Assembly: GCA_019677205.1 (NCBI GenBank)
Contig: JAAMXY010000907.1
Span: forward strand, 1-64,000
Length of the DNA: 64,000 nt
Origin: Pinguiococcus pyrenoidosus
Lineage: Eukaryota > Sar > Pinguiophyceae > Pinguiochrysidales > Pinguiochrysidaceae
Direction: 5' to 3'
Shown here: piece by piece, positions 22,380 to 33,200 of the stretch
Position numbering within the stretch: the first letter of the stretch is position 1
Layout of the letters: every line of letters begins with the position of its first letter
The notes under the pieces: model-generated
Databases searched by the model: none
Seen by the model: the letters and a program-made list of their open reading frames with translations, nothing else
What the model was told of the DNA's origin: nothing
Program-made: the position numbers and the translations under genes

Positions 22380-25300
22380 TCATCCAGACTTGCGCCGCTG
22401 TTGACGATCCCTCTGCACCATGCGCTTGAGGAGGCTGACTTCGATCGAGACGGCGTCCGTCGTGGCACCGAAGCCCGCAGCTGGGATCTCTCGCCACATG
22501 CGCGCCGCAGAGTTGTACCTGTAAAAGCGCTGAACCTGCTCGGCCAGCAAGCGGCGCGGGCCGGAGCCGAAGATGCGAACTGCCAGCAGCTCTTCCCCCC
22601 CCTGTAGAGCGTAGATGCTCTTGAACGATAGCATCTTGTTGTCCGCCAGGAGAATCACGAAGCATGTCGTGTCTGCGAGAAGAAAACGACGAGATTCGTT
22701 AGGTGTCTTGAGGGTGGCACACGGGAAAAGGCGAGAAAGGGGGAAAAGGGGGAAAAGGGGGAAAAGGGGAAAGAAGGGGGAAAAGGGGAAAAAGGGGGAA
22801 GAAGGGGGAAGAAGGGAGAAGAAGGGGGAAAAAGACAAGGCTCTCTAAAGTGGGCTCACCGTCGCAGGCATCCAAGGAGATGAGGGCTGCGGCGAGCAGA
22901 TCCTGACAGTGTGGGCCTGCAAGGCAGAGCTGCTCCAACGCCTGCCTCACAAGCGCCTTGTTGCTTGCCTTCGGAGCTGCCCGCGACGAGGTTCGATCGT
23001 CTCGCTTCTGCTCCGTGGGACGCCTCCGCATGAGGCGCTTACGTCCCGAGGGCACGGCCGCTCCGCTGCCTTCCTCAGGATGATTCCTCTGCTGCACCTC
23101 GGCCCTGGCAAATTCGTCCCTTGCGGGGCGAAAGTCGCCAAGGCTAAACTCTTTGCACCACGCCTTGGGGGCGCTAGAGGGTGAGGCCGTCGAAGCTCTT
23201 CCGGGATGCGATGGGCTGCTGAAAGCCTCGTTGACACTCCCACTGAGTGGGCTGGGTCCCTCGTCGCACCAGCTGTAGTCATGCGCACAAGCTCGATCCG
23301 TCTCCCACTTCCTTCTCGGTCGGTGGCCCTTGTCTTCCCGCTGATCCCGCTGCTGCACAGAAGGAGGGGTGCTCCCATCTACGGGAAACGCGTCGCTGTC
23401 ACCATCCGCCTCGTCAGGGCTGAGAACTGGGCCAAGCTGGCTCTCGAACTCATTGCGCACTGGCTTCCGGGCATCCCTGCGAGGCGCACGGAACCGACCG
23501 AGCCTCTGATCTCCGAGAACAACGCTGGCCACAAGGGCTTCTCCTTGGCGCCGCTCCTGTCGCGCTGTCAAAGGCGCGCAAGATGACGACGAAGGTGAAA
23601 AGGCCGACGCCGTCCGCACCAGGACATTCGCTCGCCGCTCCTCCGAGTCGGCGGAAAAGTGCAGTGGGTCAGATTCCGCCGATTCTCCCAGGTCCGTCGG
23701 CGAACCCTTTTTGAGCTCAAAGAAGGCCTTCAAAACCGCCCTTCCCCGCTCGGCTGCGATGTCGGCATCTCTGAGCTTCTCCTCCTCCTTTCGCTCCGCG
23801 TAGCGTGACACGAAAGCCTGAAGTGCTAGTCTCGTTACTGCCAAGTGCGGTTCGGGCGCGAAAGCGAGGCGTTCGCCGTCGCCATCGCTTCCATCTGGTG
23901 CGCGCCGGTCCGACGCGGCGCCATCGGAACCAGCCTGGCCATCCTGTGCGAGCGGCGTGTACGTCGTTGGCGGAGACGCATCCCCCCCCACTCTTTGGCC
24001 TTTCCAATATGACTCTGGCGCGCTTGCTCTAGCGTCCGCGGGGCCCGACTCCCAAGAGCCTGCGCTTTGAAAGGATCTGCGATACCCTGACGTCGCGTTG
24101 GAATCCAGTCTCTCCCTCAAGTCTGCTGGCACCACGTCGAGAAGGGTCTTGCTTCTCAGATACCTGTACAGCCTGTTGCTGTAGTCTACCAAGTCCTCCT
24201 CTTCCAAGCTGAGGCCGGGGGAGGGCTCTGGCTGCGCCACCTTTCTCCCATCTGCGTCGCCGAAACTGCTGCCACCATCCCTCGGCGGATCCTCCGCCGA
24301 GTTCAGGTCCGACTCGATGCCGTACTTCATCTCGCTCCTCATGGTGCTGTCGAGCTCCGACCTCTCCTCCGCGCCAGAAGAGTGCTCAGCAGAATGGTTG
24401 CCACACCTTCTCTCCAGAAGAACCTCAGCAGGAGGATCGTCGCCAAAGTCGAGCCCGGCAGGATTTGCCATCTGGTCCTCCAAGGCTGCCTCTAGCGTCT
24501 CGTCACCTGCGCTACGAGTGCCTTCGAGGGAATCCGAAGATCTGCTGACAAACCTCTGGCTCGACAACCGACCTCGGCGAAATGCCTCTTCTTCTACCGA
24601 TTTGGGATAAGCGCGCTCTTGCAGCGCTTCGACGGCATGCCGACGAGAAGGTGGAGAGTGCGACGCGGAACGGAAGGATGCTCTCCGAGGTTCTCGGAGG
24701 ACACTCGCCGCTGAGGCGTCTCCGGACACTGGCGGAGCATCCCGAGAGCGCGAGGCTAGCGAAGGGCTTTGGGACCGCGTCCCTAGATACTCCTGCATGG
24801 TTTTCGGCGTACAATCTCCCACGTCAACGAGCGCCTCCGATGGTGCTACATCGCCGTCGGCAAGGGACTCTTCCTGCGCGCGGATACGAAATGCGCCATC
24901 TTGCGGCGAGATCTGGGCCGCGTCCCCACGCTCGACCTCTTTGCTTTGGTCCTCAACGGGGAGCTCCGCGGAGTCTTTGAGAGCACCGGTTCTCGAGGCG
25001 TTTCGGCCGAATCCTCGATTCCTACCAGAAGTGCTCCGTCCCGACATTGCTCCCAGTTGTCGCGATCCCGCATCCTTCACATTGTTGTCTGCTATCCGCC
25101 AGCCGCCATCGTCGCTCTCTTCGGCGAGCTCATCCTCGGCGAGCTGAAAAAATCTACGCCTGTGCTTGAGCAGCTTCAGGACGGTTCTGCCTGACACCGA
25201 CTCCGTACTTCGCCGACTACGGGCGTCCACGTCTTTCGAAAAAAATCCTGCCGGCCGCTCGGAAGCGCTGGTCTGCTCTGGACTCGCGGAGAGACTGTTC

Positions 25301-27680
25301 TGCTCCGCAGCTTGCGACTGAAATGCTCTTCGGTGTCGACGAAGTTTTCCTGGGAGCCGTTCCTCGACATCACCCTGCTGAAGTTCCTGATCTGCAACCT
25401 CCGCAAAGCGTCGCCGGTGCTCTGCGAGTTTCAGAGCAGTCACTGCAGACATGGCTTCGACCTCGTGAACCTGTGCGGCCGATGCGGTGTCCGCTGGCGA
25501 GTCCGACGCTTTCACGCAGTCCGTTTCGGACTCCTCATCGCTGTAAGGCTGGTATCCAAGGCTCCTCGCTTGGATCACAGCGTCCTCGGGTAGCGACGCA
25601 CTCTTCCTTTGCGCGGTCCCTTGTCCTCTAGGCGATGCGGGAGCCGAGCTGGGAGCTCCAGCATTCTCGCGCACCTTGCGTGGACTTTCGTCCGGGAAAT
25701 GCTCGAGATCACCGCTGGCCTCCGTCTTTGCAAGGTTACCTGGGGACCGGTCTCTGCCACTCGCTTTCGACAGGCTCGGAGATCCAGATCCTATCGTGGA
25801 TCGTGTGGGAGATCCTTGCAAAGATCGCGTCGGAGATCCTTGCAAAGATCGTGTCACAGACCGTGGTGCTGATCGTGGCGAACCGAGACTGCCGTCCCTG
25901 CTTTGACGGAAAGAGCTGCTTTCTGCTGCGGCACCTCTACTTCTCGGTGGCGATCCCAGAACCGAAAGTCTAGGCGAAGAAGGTTCTGGCGAAGGGCGGC
26001 GCGATCGTGGCGACGGCACAGCAACTCCTTTCTCTTGGTCGAAGACCACGACATTCTCTAGATCGATTCCTTCTCTTTCGCCCCTCCCCGGTGATCGAGG
26101 AGACATCAGCGGCCTTGCTGGTTCACCAAAGCTGAGCCCCTGTGCACCGCCTGGTGAATCAGGCATCGGCAAAACCTTCTCGTCCTCGTCGTCCTTCATG
26201 TCGTCGACCGCATTGGCGATGCTGAGCGCCAGCGGCGATTGGCATCCGTCTTCGGCATTCGCAAGGCTTTGGAGGGCCTCCGCCTCGGTGCGGGCGGTCT
26301 CAACCTGCAGCTTCTCCAAAACCTCTCGGTACTGCAAGATGAGCCGCATCTTCGAGCGCTTTCTGAACTTTGTCAAGCGCTGCTCTAGGGCCTCCGTCGT
26401 CTTCCTCTCCCCTGCTTTCCTAGAAAAGCACGCCGAGCGGCACCATTTGGTGAGCTGATCCGCCTTGCCATGTCCGAAAGACCAACCAAACAACAGACAC
26501 TTACAGGCTGCTCCGCTTGGGATCTGTGCGTGCCAGAAAGCTCAGCTGGACAATCAAACCTTCATCGACCTGGCTACGTCTGGAGGTTGGGGTCATGGGC
26601 GTTGCCGACGCCTCGCCCAGGAAGATTCGGGCAAGACGATCCTGCGCCTCACTCAACGTCCTGAGAATCCCCAAACGGATTTCGGTTGCACAGGTGAGCC
26701 TGATCGTCGCTCCAGAAGGCCAGATCGTTCGCCACACGGCTCATGATGCGTACCTGCATTTCCGCCATCGCGGCGCTGGCAGGTCACTGTCTCCTGCAAA
26801 GTCGCTTCCAGAGACGTTCGCAAAGTGCACGACGGTTGCAGAGGCATCTTTCGCCGTCTTCGGATTGAAAAAGACCAGGGCAAAGGAGCTGTAGCCCAGC
26901 TTGTTGCCTCGAGCGTCTTCCCCATTCTCTCTCTCGACAACCAAAGCGGCTTTGCTCCCCACCACAAGCGCCTATAGAGCATGGCAAGCATCAGACCCGT
27001 GGCTTTGCTGCTTTTGCTTTGGTTCTCCTTTTTTGCTTCCTTTGGCAGATGGATGCAAGAGACAAAAAGCACGCGAGAAAAGCAAAAAAGAAGAAGCGTC
27101 TCTCACCCTCCGAAAGCCGTGCAGCTCTGCATTCATGAAGGCATCGCTGCTCTGCTGCTTGTTAATACCAAAGCGCACGGTGAGCGGCTTCACCGCCGCC
27201 GCGACCGAGCTCAGCTTCCGCTTAAGATGTAGAAACGAATCGGAGAACTTGGCAATCTCAGGGACTCCGCTAAGGACGGCGTCGATTCCCCCGACTTCCG
27301 ATGCGAAGGCCTCCAAGTCTTCTCGATCATCCGAGAGAAAAGGCCATGGCGTCTGTGTAAAAAGGAAGAGTCCAGAAAGAAAGAATCACTTGTCAGCCAA
27401 ACCAAAGCGTCCAAAGCAAGTGGCCAATCTTTCCACTGCACTTTATGCCCACATCGCAGTGTCTTTCGGCCTCCGAAGCCTCAATCGCCTGCCTTTTGCT
27501 TGACACCCCCTCAAAGCTTCTTCACAGAAGTGCAGCGGAAGCGAAACGCCGGCCAACCTCTACATTGCATTGCAGAATTCGCCCAAAGCACCGCACCTTT
27601 CGTCTCTGCTCCACTTCCTCGCATGTCAGAAAGCGCTTCGTGAGCACCAAGGCGGCAGCGTAGACGTCCACGGACACCAT
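22380..27680 (-). CDS. CAMSAP/Patronin-like protein with C-terminal CKK domain
   Basis: Six exons, complement 27597-27680, 27107-27352, 26754-26971, 26505-26699, 22860-26419 and 22380-22672, all in phase, give 1531 aa. The C-terminus (about 1400-1515) is a CKK domain: VRQALEQLCLAG, LDACDTTCFVILLADN, IYALQGGEEL, IFGSGPRRLL and FYRYNSAARMWREIP follow the CAMSAP order. The CKK domain recognises microtubule minus ends. The middle (about 330-1390) is long, Ser/Arg/Glu-rich and probably disordered. It includes two near-identical RTVLKLLKHRRRFF / VTALKLAEHRRRFA helices and a DLVDYSNRLYRYLRS segment. A coiled-coil-like stretch lies around 250-310. The N-terminal 240 residues are globular-looking but I cannot match them to the CH domain of animal CAMSAPs. 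A spliced boundary (CKK Asp codon) crosses the last intron, which supports the model. Confidence 0.85.
22731..22833. repeat. Purine tract GGGAAAA/GAAGGGG in CKK-gene intron
   Basis: About 100 bp of nearly pure purine on the plus strand (pyrimidine on the gene's strand), made of GGGGGAAAA-like units. It fills most of the 187-bp last intron (22673-22859) of the CKK gene. Confidence 0.9.
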
Positions 27681-28045
27681 CGCAGCTGGCGGGTCACTCG
27701 CGACGGAGCGGAGGCGGTCGCATTTCAAATCGGCGTTTTGGCGCCAAACGAAAGTTGCGGGTTTCGCGCGAAAAATGCGACGAAGTGAAATTCAAAATCT
27801 CAACGGTTCGCGCTGGTTCCCACAATCCGTGCAAGTCCGATTTCCCAGTCTGCCATACCGGCGGGCGTACTTTGGCGTTCGTCAAAAGCAAAAAAGCTGG
27901 CAGAGATCGATTACCCGCAAATATCCACAAAAAAATTGGAAAGCTCTGGTGAGTTACACGGATATACTACGACCGTTATACGCAGCACCAAAAGAAGCGA
28001 AAGATTTGAGTGCGTAAATCCGGTGAAGACAAAAGCGCCACCGAA
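27681..28045. other. Divergent intergenic region, CKK gene / GT34-like gene
   Basis: 365 bp between two start codons; somewhat AT-rich at 27890-27960. No gene seen; presumably promoters for both neighbours. Confidence 0.4.
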
Positions 28046-29756
28046 ATGGGGAGACACGATGCGCAGCGCTCTTTACCCATCCCGGCCACCGACATGCCGA
28101 TGGCGCAGTCTCCGAGCCGGCGGAGCGCGTTCGACTCTCCGTCCAAAAGTGAGCATCTGGCGCGAAGTATAGCTGCGGAACGCGACGGAGCGCTGCGTTT
28201 CGCCGCAGAAAACGCGTAGCTAAGCGCTGTTCCTCCTGTAGACAAGCGCGCCAATGGGCAGATCTGCGCCCTGCCCACGTGGCGCCAATGCGGCTATCTC
28301 ATGCTGGGCGTCTGCGGCGTGTTGGCCTTTACGCCCATCCCCGCGCTAATCCAACTCGGTGTGTAGAAGTCTTTTTGGCCTCCGCGCCGCGCCGCACTCA
28401 TTGGCTATGGTACAGGCGCATACGCATATGCGATTTGTGCCTTTGAGTTGGCGTTTCTGTTTTTGCCGCAGCGGCGCAGCTGTAACTACGCCATTGAACA
28501 GCCGCCAGAAGCCACTCCGCCATCGGTCGTGTTGGCCACTTCGCGAGACAATCATCTCTACGCCAAGAACGCCGACTGGACAGAGGCGGACAACCAGCTG
28601 GCGGAGCGTAACAAGCTGGCCTACGCCGAGCGGCATGGCTATGCGCTGCACGTGGCGGACTTTGCGGACTTGACCAAGCGGGCGGGCAGCTGGGGCAAAA
28701 TCTTGCTGCTGAGGCAGTTGTTGCAACACTACGACGTCGTCGCGTACATGGATAGCGACGTGGCGATTCTGAATCAGGACATTCGGCTGGAGGGGCTGCT
28801 CGGTCAGCACCAGGATATTACGGTGACATCGGACCTGGGAGGCATCAACGCGGGCTCCATTGTGGTCCGGAACACCACGTGGACGAGATGGTACCTTGAT
28901 GAGCTCTGGCGCCAGGAATGGCTCGAGCATGTGCACCACGTGCCTTTCAAGTGGGACCAGAGGGCCTTCCACTACACGCTCCAGACGTCCAAATGGAGGG
29001 AGAGCCCCGTTGGGTCGATGATCCCTTATCCCGTGAGAATAGAGGACGAGGGAAAGGTCTGCGACCTTGTCTTGCGGGTATGTTGGCAATCCAATCCGAC
29101 CTTCTTGGATCGTGCGTCTGAGCAGTCGTCCCGCATCAAAATGACGCCGGGGTTCATGTTTGTCTTCCTCCTGCCTCCACCAGAATACGGAGCGTCCAGT
29201 GTGCCCTACGGCGAAGAAGGGCCCGAGAAGCGAACAGGATCGGCAGTGGATGAGCTCGGATGACATGCTCGCTCACATCCGTGTCTTGCCTCAATGCAGC
29301 TTGAACTCGAACCTCCGATGGATGTTCTCAGACTCCAGTTGGGAGGCCTGGGAAACGGCGCAGTATGTCCCCGGTAAGCCCTCGGCAAATGCGGATCTGG
29401 TGCCTCCAACTTGTCTCGCTCAGTTTGGCTCGCTAAACTTCGTTGTGCTCATTTTCGTTGTGTTCATTTTCGTTGTGCTCATTTTCGTTGTGCTCATTTT
29501 CCCTGTGCTAGGCGACTTTGTGATCCACGCCGCGGGCTATCGCTACGCGTTCAAAAGCGCCGTCTTTCACGTCTCGCTGCTGCAAGCGACACTGGTTGGG
29601 GAACATGCGCAGCTGGCCGCGATCCTCCTTCTCGTCTCGCCCGTCTTTTTGTTGCTGATAACCTGTTGTACGCTGCGGATGGTGCGCGGCTGGTCGGAAT
29701 GGAAGAGAAAAAGCCCCACAGAGCGAGAGCTGGACAGAAAGCTGCTCGTCCTGTAG
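28046..29756 (+). CDS. GT34-like (GMA12/MNN10 family) glycosyltransferase, membrane bound
   Basis: Five exons, 28046-28148, 28242-28360, 28472-29077, 29184-29373 and 29512-29756, give 420 aa. A short basic N-terminus precedes a signal-anchor helix (CGYLMLGVCGVLAF), the type II layout of Golgi glycosyltransferases. The catalytic part has RNKLAYAERHGY, SWGKILLLRQLL, the metal-binding VVAYMDSDVAIL (DxD), and INAGSIVVRNTTW, the pattern of the galactosyl/mannosyltransferase GMA12/MNN10 group. A second hydrophobic segment near the C-terminus (ILLLVSPVFLLLITCC) is unusual for the family and could put both ends in the cytosol. The donor at 28361 was set by phase; a neighbouring GT two bases upstream is an alternative. 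The sugar donor is not predictable. Confidence 0.8.
29441..29500. repeat. Four tandem 15-bp units in GT34 intron
   Basis: The 15-bp unit CGTTGTGCTCATTTT is repeated four times with one mismatch (C to T in copy two). It lies inside the last intron (29374-29511) just before the acceptor. Confidence 0.95.
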
Positions 29757-30223
29757 CAACGGAAACCGAACGAGGAAATGGCAGAATGCACACTGAGAAA
29801 CGCGACAGAAGCATCTGTACCCCTGTACAGATATAAGACATCTTTTTTGACTGCTGGACTGTGAGCATCGCGGGAAGCATCACGCCTCCTCGTTGGTTTC
29901 TTCCAAGAGACACGTCCCGTAGGGACCGGATCTTTCGCGCTGCCTCGAATCAAAATTGGCATGCAAAGGAGTTGGCAACCTCTCCGGGGCTTTTGGGTGT
30001 ACTTCTCCATCACCATCCGTGGGAAGTGCTATTCTCAGACCCACTCCCACGCTACGACCTACGCTCGTTGACGGCCTTCTTTCGGGACGGGGATCGGATA
30101 CGCCGTCCTCGGTGACAGCTCTGCTACTGGACCGGGCAGCTGCCGCCGCAAGGCTACGGAACAAGTTTGTGAGGCTCACGTGCTTTCCTGACAATGGTCC
30201 AGGTTGTGCTACGTGCATGGGTC
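29757..30223. other. Convergent 3' region; may hold terminal exon of C2-SAM gene
   Basis: 467 bp. A strong donor (GTGAGA) lies at the end of the last assigned exon of the C2-SAM gene. Two acceptors downstream on the minus strand keep phase: one gives a ten-residue tail, the other a tail of about 100 residues ending near 29880. I could not choose between them or the unspliced stop. Confidence 0.35.
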
Positions 30224-33200
30224 TCACCTCTCTCTCCGATGTGCATCGCCCAGGACGCTCCGAACGGAACGTCTGATGGTCGCGGGCTCGAGCCCCGCGC
30301 CAGTAAGAACGGGCAGAAATGGGCCCGTCAACGTGTGCACGAGGAAACCTTCGTCGGTCTCCAACTGCCTGGTCAGGGACGCTCGAAACTCCGCGGGCAG
30401 ATGGAACATCACAGCTTGCAGAACGGTCTCCCTCCTACGGATCGCCGACTCGGAGTTCTCCGCAGACACTCGATCGTACTCGGCCGCCCAAAGAATCGCC
30501 AGCAAGGCGACGAACTCAAGCAATTGCACTCCTGAGCGCGCAACAGACTCGCGCAACGTCCGCGCCTCGGCCGCGACGTGCTTGTGTTCCGGTTTCTCAA
30601 GGAGGTATGTAAGCATCTCCCCAAATTCTTCTTCCTCAAGGAAGCCGTCGCTGTTCGAGTCCAAGTCTGCGAAGAGGTCCGGGATCGTCTTAGGTTTGGG
30701 AAGACTCGTTGCTGCTTCGACCAAGCATTGCAGGAATTGCGACGAGCAAGGCGCCCGAGGCTCCGGTCGTTCCTCCGTCCGTCGAAACTCTTTCAGCCGC
30801 CTACTTGACATGGACGAAGCGTGCCGTGACGATGAGTTGCCCGGTCTCTCTACATACTCCATAGTCTTTTACGATGACGGCATACCTTGTGGCAGGGGTC
30901 TTCTTCGTGTCTTTGTAGGCGAAGGCTTTCACAAGCTCTTCTGCTGTGAGGAATGAACCTTTGTCTTGCTGCTTCAAGCGTCGGAACAAGTCGTCAAATT
31001 GCATTCGACTGATCGAGATGCCCACAACCTGTTCCAGGGCAGCTTGCAACTGTGCCCGTGTTATCCTGCTATGTAGCTTCGCTGCCGCCGCGGTTTCTCT
31101 ATCCCCAGCGTCCGCCTCGGAACGTCTTCTACGGCGAGAAGAGGAAGAGGAAGAGGAAGCTGCCGCTGCGTCGCAGAGGCTTTTGAAGACGCCCCTCAGC
31201 CGCTCACTTTGCGACATGTCACCCACGTGGCCCTCGAACAGCCTGTACGCCACTTTCCAGACTTCGTCCCGCACCAGCTGGAACAGTTGCGGACCCGTCG
31301 CAGGATGAAAGCGTTTAGGTGCCCTGACGGAGCGTTGGCCGGCAGTGGCACGTGATTGCGGCGGCCGAAGAGGAGACGTCGAGGATCCGGTGCTCGGTCG
31401 GCAGCGGCGCCGTCGCGGCGGAGAATCGCTCTCGGGCCTGACTGGACTTGGCGGGGAGGAGACCCGCAAAGCGAATCGCTGGCGCTCGGCTTCTCGAATC
31501 AGCTTGGCTCGGCGTTGGGCCTCGGCTTGGCCAACGCGCTCGCGAAGTCTGCCCAGGTACTTGCGCATCTTCTGCAGGTGCGCCTGCTTCTTCACGCCGA
31601 GTTCTTCCGCAAGCAGCTCGTCCGTCAGCTCCAAAAGCAGCACGCCATCGACGGCAAGCTTTTGGAACTTCGGCCCGTATGCTGAGAGCCCCAGCGAATC
31701 CAGCCATCGTCGCACGTCGTCCTCGTTCCAGTCTAAGGGGTTCTCCGGCGGGATGGACGGCCCGCTCTCTTGCTGCGTCTGCCGACTCTCCAGACTCGCA
31801 TATTGACGCTGACCCTCCATCCTCGCATGATTCTCCATGAGCCGTGCGGTGGTGCGGGAAGTCGAGAGCGCCGCCGTCTCAGCATGATGCGGCGGCACTT
31901 GGGTCCGAGAAGATGGGCTTGCTTCGGACTTCGGAGAGCGCCTCGCGTCTCCTTCGTCGCTTCGCCCGCAATTTCCTTCTTTTCCTTCTTTTCCTTCTTT
32001 TCCTTCTTTTCCGCCTTTCCCTTCTTTTCCTTCTTTCCGTTCTTTTCCGCCTTTCCCTTCTCTTCTGCCCTCTGCTGTGCCAAAGAAGGCCGACGACGAG
32101 GGAGCGTCGCTGCTGAGCAGCAGCTCTGGCGGTGGCAGACTCACATCGGGCATGTTGCCAAGGAGCTTGCTGACGTACGCGATGTTGTAATCCAAGTTCC
32201 GCCGATGTAGAAACGTGACGTAGTCCTCCCAAGTCACCCGCTCCGGTTCGTCTTCCGCCGAAAGGATGGCATCGTTGGTGTCGACGCCAGGCACAGGTCG
32301 CCCAGCTTCTCTGGTGATGGACGTCAGGACTTCTTCCAGATCGCCGTCGTCTTGGAGCATCTCGGAAAGGAATGATCCGGCAGCGGCTTTGGCATCGTCC
32401 TCGGGTCGAGACCGACCCTCCTGGGTCCTCGCGAGCGCCTTGAGAGCCTCCTCAAACGCCGCGCGCAGCAGGTCCTTGGGCGCGCCGGCTTCCATTGGCG
32501 TGGCGCAGGCGTAGAAGGTTCTCTTAAGCTGCGCCAGCGCATCCAGCCGCCGACGCCCCTGGGTCGGCAGCCATGACGCGTTGGACGTTGCTGGATGCGC
32601 CACAAACTCCACATACAACTGCAGCTCCGGTGGCGCGTGGTTCTTCCACGCCGCGTAATCGACGTCATCGTCCGTCAAGACCTCAGCGGGGCCGAGTCGG
32701 TACCAACTCAGCACGCCGGCGTCGCCGGCACCCCGCTTGACTTTGGCATCGACGCCGCGCTGTACAATGTCTCGCAGGGGTACGCTCACGCTGGCCACGG
32801 CGCGCTCGGCGTCGGCGTCCAGCACCGCGGCGTAGAGATACGACGGCCGACGCTCGCATTGATTGCTGAAGCGGAACTGGACGTCGCTGGCCTTCCAGTT
32901 GGCCACGAGACACTTGGGTTGTTGAGGGTCTCTCGTACATCTCGCGACGCCGGCCGAGAAGGTCTCCCCGCCTCTCCGACTGGGCTGCACCGGCAGCAGC
33001 CGCAGCCGCAGCTCCAGCCTGGCGTTATGGACAACCCCTTGGAAAACACCTTTCCGCACGCCTCGTAGGCGTCCGACCCGAACGAACACGACGCCCACGG
33101 CTGCGTCATAGTACCGCATCGAGTATGACGTCTTCACCGATTCAGTGCCGATGGCTTCGACGATGCCTTCGTAGCTGGGCACCTTGAGCACGTTGTCCAC

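Noticed and set aside
30250-30310. A tRNA T-arm-like hairpin (GCGGG loop CCCGC) near 30283-30299
   Set aside because: It lies in a coding exon, the loop does not have the TTCRA core, and no acceptor or anticodon arm can be drawn around it.
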